This document shows, in pieces, positions 61,349-64,000 of a stretch of DNA of 64,000 bases; within the stretch, counting starts at the first letter, position 1; every line of letters starts with the position of its first letter. Position numbers and translations under genes: made by a program. Under the pieces are notes generated by a model. The model was not told the DNA's origin and ran no database searches. It was given only the letters and a program-made list of their open reading frames with translations. This DNA is from Limibacter armeniacum (lineage in GTDB: Bacteria > Bacteroidota > Bacteroidia > Cytophagales > Flammeovirgaceae), in NCBI RefSeq assembly GCF_036880985.1, contig NZ_JBAJNO010000008.1, positions 1,612,001 through 1,676,000 on the forward strand, written 5' to 3'.

Positions 61349-62047
61349 ATGATGCATATGCTTAAAATTTACTTTACTGCCATTTTACTTTTAATCTCTG
61401 TTTTGCCTGCTTTTTCCCAAAAGGAGCAGGTGCTGGCTGTATTGGATAAATATGGCTTATACCTTTCAATGCTTGAAGCAGGGTTAAAAGAGGAGGGAGC
61501 GGAGTATTATTTCAAATGCTCAACTACTATTGAAAGTAAGTCAAAGGTTATGAAATATACCTTTGAGTTTGACCCGAGAAGGTCTGCTGGTGCATTCTGG
61601 GTGGGCAGTAACGGGGGAGAAGAAACTACAGACAAGGAGACAAGACAATTGGAAACGTATTTGAATGAAAAGGTAGCAGAAGCAACGGCAGACATAGATG
61701 AAAACTCATTACAACTTGAGGCTGATACGGAAGAGGAACTGGTGATCTCTTTTAAGTATTCAACAACCACACTTCCTTCCTCATATGCATTTTTTGCTGA
61801 TTGTCTTGTAAAAGCTCATATCAATAAAGCGGAAAAGGCTTTCACTTTTATCTCTTTTGAGAGTTTCCGACCGACTGTGCTAATGGGGAAAAAGGTTGAA
61901 AAACTGAAAGGGTATGGAACATTATGTACGCTTCATGGCAGTCAGGGGTGTTTTTTTGATCAGCTGTTTATCAATGCAGCGTCTACATGGCTGGGGAAGG
62001 ATTTTAGACTGCTATCTAGGTACTATGATTATGGTAAAACACTTTAA
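61349..62047 (+). CDS. exported protein of unknown function
   Basis: 232 residues from ATG 61349 (further ATGs at 61352 and 61358; the frame opens with a TTG at 61340). The signal peptide MLKIYFTAILLLISVLPAFSQ is clear. The mature part alternates charged helices (QVLAVLDKYGLYLSMLEAGL, KETRQLETYLNEKVAEATAD) with strands (YYFKCSTTIESKSKVMKYTF, LVISFKYSTTT) and ends in an aromatic tail. Two Cys in TLCTLHGSQGCFFDQ may form a disulfide. No family recognised. Probably periplasmic. Confidence 0.7.
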   Translation: MMHMLKIYFTAILLLISVLPAFSQKEQVLAVLDKYGLYLSMLEAGLKEEGAEYYFKCSTTIESKSKVMKYTFEFDPRRSAGAFWVGSNGGEETTDKETRQLETYLNEKVAEATADIDENSLQLEADTEEELVISFKYSTTTLPSSYAFFADCLVKAHINKAEKAFTFISFESFRPTVLMGKKVEKLKGYGTLCTLHGSQGCFFDQLFINAASTWLGKDFRLLSRYYDYGKTL

Positions 62048-62050
62048 AAA

Positions 62051-62090
62051 AAGTCCTCTTACGATTTTCTGAAAACCTATAAGAGGACTT
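62051..62090. terminator. bidirectional terminator at the ArsC-like gene
   Basis: AAGTCCTCTTA pairs perfectly with TAAGAGGACTT around 18 nt; an A-run to the left gives the T-run for the minus strand. Confidence 0.82.
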
Positions 62091-62098
62091 GTCAAGTT

Positions 62099-62452
62099 TT
62101 ATTCAGCGATCTTAGCTGCAATGGCTTCAACCGTCTTTTTAGTGTTTCCGATAAAGATTTCACCATCAATTATAAAAACAGGACGCTTCAGGAATGTGTA
62201 CTCTTCCAATATCAGCGACCTGTAATCATCTTCATTCAGCTGCTGATCCTTTAAGCCTCTTGCTGCATACTGACGAGAGCGACGGCTGAATAGCGACTCA
62301 TAGCTACCTGCAAGTGCTTTCATCTCATCTAGCTGCTCAGTTGTGATAGCGGCAGTCTTAATATCCTGTTTTTCAAAATCCTCTCCGATTCCCAATTCCT
62401 TTATAATTCTTTTGCAAGTGTCACAAGTGGAGAGGTGATAAACTTTTCTCAT
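62099..62452 (-). CDS. ArsC/Spx-family thioredoxin-fold protein
   Basis: 117 residues, the normal length. The N-terminal YHLSTCDTCKRII has a C-x-x-C motif (C10 and C13), where true ArsC enzymes have one Cys and Spx has C-x-x-C. Later motifs: FEKQDIKTAAITTEQLDEM, the SLFSRRSRQYAARG segment, and FLKRPVFIIDGEIFIGN, where Arg-Pro is the family cis-Pro site. Could reduce arsenate with a glutathione or thioredoxin partner, or act as a redox-linked regulator; no ars genes are near, so I favour the more general family name. Confidence 0.88.
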   Translation of the reverse strand: MRKVYHLSTCDTCKRIIKELGIGEDFEKQDIKTAAITTEQLDEMKALAGSYESLFSRRSRQYAARGLKDQQLNEDDYRSLILEEYTFLKRPVFIIDGEIFIGNTKKTVEAIAAKIAE

Positions 62453-62484
62453 AGCTACAGATAATATTTAAAACATTAAAATTA

Positions 62485-63378
62485 TTAGACCACCACCTGG
62501 TAGTCAGGTTGTTTGTATTGTATTTCTTCAATATTGCCTTTTATCATATGAGCCATTTTATCTGTAGGGAGGTCATTTGGGTCATGTCCAAATGGATCCT
62601 CAATTTCCTCAGCAATAATCACAAGGCTCATGGCTACATAGTAGATGATCAGTACCGGAACAAATGTCCACCAACCCAGCTGGTCTATAAACCCAATCGG
62701 CATGATCATGGCATAAATCCAAATATAAATTTTCAGTAAGTAGGCGTGAGCAATAGGAATCGGTGTATTGTGAATACGTTCACATTTACCAAGTACAACC
62801 AGCAAGTTGTCGGTGTATTCCATAAACTTGATGCGCTGGAAGTCTGATAGGTTACCACGTTCGTACTCATGTTCTATCACTTGAAGCATCATTCTGACCA
62901 AACCATTAGGGCGGTGTTGCCATTGTTTGAGTTGTTCAAGGATATCGTCAGGAAGGAATGTTAGTTCCTCAAAAATAACTCCTTTCCTAAGGTGTTCTTT
63001 CAGTACAAAAGGGAATGCCTTAAGCATAAGAAACAACCGCTTTTTATTTTCAGATTCTTCTATTTGCATGTGGATATGCAATGCAAAGTGCCTGCAAATA
63101 TTGACCATTGAGCCAAGAACTTTACGGGCTTCCCACCACCTGTCATAAGCTGTGTTTGTTCTGAATACCAACAAAACACCTAAAGCAGCTCCCAATAATC
63201 CTGGCAGTGAAAAACTGCTGGCAAAGTTGAATTCTGTTAGCTCATGTATCGCGCTGAATAGCAGGCAGGGAATGGCAATGCTGATTAGGTTACGGGCAAG
63301 TTTTCGGACTAGATAGCCTTTGAACTTGACAATCAGGAAGATAGTAGAGTTGAATAAATCTTTAGAATCTTTTTCCAC
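62485..63378 (-). CDS. bestrophin-family anion channel
   Basis: 297 residues. Four membrane segments with the bestrophin hallmarks: VVFR-like GVLLVFRTNTAYDRWWEARKVLG at about 70-95, a cytoplasmic middle region with NLLVVLGKCERIHNTPIPIAH near 190-210, and a C-terminal DPFGHDPNDLPTDKM near 265, the region of the Ca2+-clasp in animal bestrophins. Bacterial members form pentamers; Klebsiella's conducts cations, and others anions, so ion preference is open. Overlap-free operon with the ArsC-like gene (32 bp apart). Confidence 0.92.
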   Translation of the reverse strand: MEKDSKDLFNSTIFLIVKFKGYLVRKLARNLISIAIPCLLFSAIHELTEFNFASSFSLPGLLGAALGVLLVFRTNTAYDRWWEARKVLGSMVNICRHFALHIHMQIEESENKKRLFLMLKAFPFVLKEHLRKGVIFEELTFLPDDILEQLKQWQHRPNGLVRMMLQVIEHEYERGNLSDFQRIKFMEYTDNLLVVLGKCERIHNTPIPIAHAYLLKIYIWIYAMIMPIGFIDQLGWWTFVPVLIIYYVAMSLVIIAEEIEDPFGHDPNDLPTDKMAHMIKGNIEEIQYKQPDYQVVV

Positions 63379-64000
63379 GATAGTAGTAGTTTTAGCTTAA
63401 ATGATGATGAGATCTACACTAGGTGCGTTCATGCTATTGTTAGTTACGATTTGGGTTCTTTTCCTTCAACTTGATAGACAGAATGTGAAAGGTGAACATT
63501 TGAATAATTAAATGTACCTCTTGTAACATAATGGCAAAATTGGAAATAGTCCTGTTTCAGCCAGAATAGGTGCTAAAAGCCACTTCAAAGGACTGTCATT
63601 TGTTTTTATTTAGAATGACGCTTTTTATAGTACAGCAAATAATTGTGAATATCCAAAAAAGAGGAGGAATTCCAAAGGGTGGGCATTTGTTTTTGAAAAG
63701 AAGGCAGTTTACATTTGTTCCATCTTAAAAAGCAGCTAGCATTTGCTGATCAAAAGATAATTTCAATTTAGACTTTCCACCCTTCGTATTTAGGGTTGTA
63801 TATAAAAGTATAAGGTGGAATGTTTTTTGTGAACTATTGTAAAAATTCGAAACAAAAAACATTCGAAACCATTAAAGCATTAAGAGAGTTAAACTTTTTT
63901 CATTTTCATATTTACTGGACTAAGGGCTTCGTCAATGATGAAGTCCTTTTTCAATTTTTAGGCTTTTGAAGGGCTGTCATATGATACAAACCTTTCTTTA
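63379..64000. other. 622 bp without a gene at the right edge
   Basis: Two + strand hairpins each followed by T-runs: TTCCACC(c)TT with AAGGTGGAA (63775-63820, tail TGTTTTTT), and AAGGGCTTC with GAAGTCCTT (63922-63949, tail TTTT, one wobble). Between them ATTCGAAAC is repeated at 63845 and 63861. No protein gene and no + strand gene upstream in this stretch, so these hairpins could end small RNAs, or belong to a leader of a gene beyond the window. Confidence 0.45.

Noticed and set aside
1-64000. CRISPR arrays, tRNA/rRNA genes, prophage or transposase genes
   Set aside because: Looked for repeats with regular spacing, cloverleaf-like stretches and transposase/integrase motifs; none found.

Overview
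The window is chromosomal DNA of a member of the Bacteroidota, most likely the Cytophagales (a Flammeovirga-like lineage is my guess; order-level placement is more secure than family). Evidence: fused SecDF, a SurA/MoxR cluster, DUF349, DUF4290 and DUF5723 proteins, a secreted protein with the fibronectin-like region and C-terminal tail of type IX secretion cargo, lipoproteins and many outer-membrane barrels, weak ribosome-binding sites, and repeated matches to the Bacteroidota promoter element TAnnTTTG upstream of genes. Base composition looks uniform, around 40% G+C by eye, and I see no insertion sequence, integrase, tRNA, rRNA or CRISPR array.

Layout. 1-5 kb: 3' end of a WD40 protein, a GlgE-like GH13 protein with altered catalytic motifs, a polynucleotide-kinase-like ATPase and a YdeI-like protein. 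5-11.4 kb: a large Cache/PAS sensor kinase and two overlapping outer-membrane protein genes, one carrying periplasmic helix-hairpin-helix motifs. 11.5-14.7 kb: a metal ABC permease behind a DtxR/MntR-like palindrome, ruvC, fabI and a small secreted protein. 15-22.6 kb: a GlcD/GlcF-type FAD/iron-sulfur oxidoreductase, the surA chaperone operon, moxR and cmk. 22.8-30.4 kb: an Mpo1-like membrane protein, nagA, a TPR sensor kinase, a sirtuin, menA and small exported proteins. 30.6-42.9 kb: secDF, a non-coding tract with several hairpins, a putative T9SS cargo protein, a GH113-like lipoprotein, ridA, a PcrA/UvrD helicase, yqgE/algH and a five-unit DUF349 protein.

43-49 kb is the main accessory-looking part: a two-gene McrBC-like system whose McrB-type GTPase has a long coiled coil and whose partner is a DUF2357 plus PD-(D/E)XK nuclease, followed (upstream on the same strand) by a DEAD-box helicase gene broken by a one-base frameshift. 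49-64 kb holds a large surface protein, a FadJ-like protein with a decayed dehydrogenase half, a striking non-coding leader/ncRNA with competing hairpins and two tiny overlapping ORFs, then DUF5723, a metallo-beta-lactamase-fold protein with a degraded metal motif, DUF4290, a Ca/Na exchanger, an omega-amidase, a CAP-domain lipoprotein, def, ruvX, an ArsC-like protein and a bestrophin.

Most genes are housekeeping or envelope functions in short operons separated by strong, often bidirectional hairpin terminators. The best candidates for something new are the RNA at about 53.73-54.02 kb and the coiled-coil McrBC pair at 43.0-47.4 kb. Many start codons were moved from upstream TTG codons to the ATG that gives a sensible N-terminus or signal peptide.
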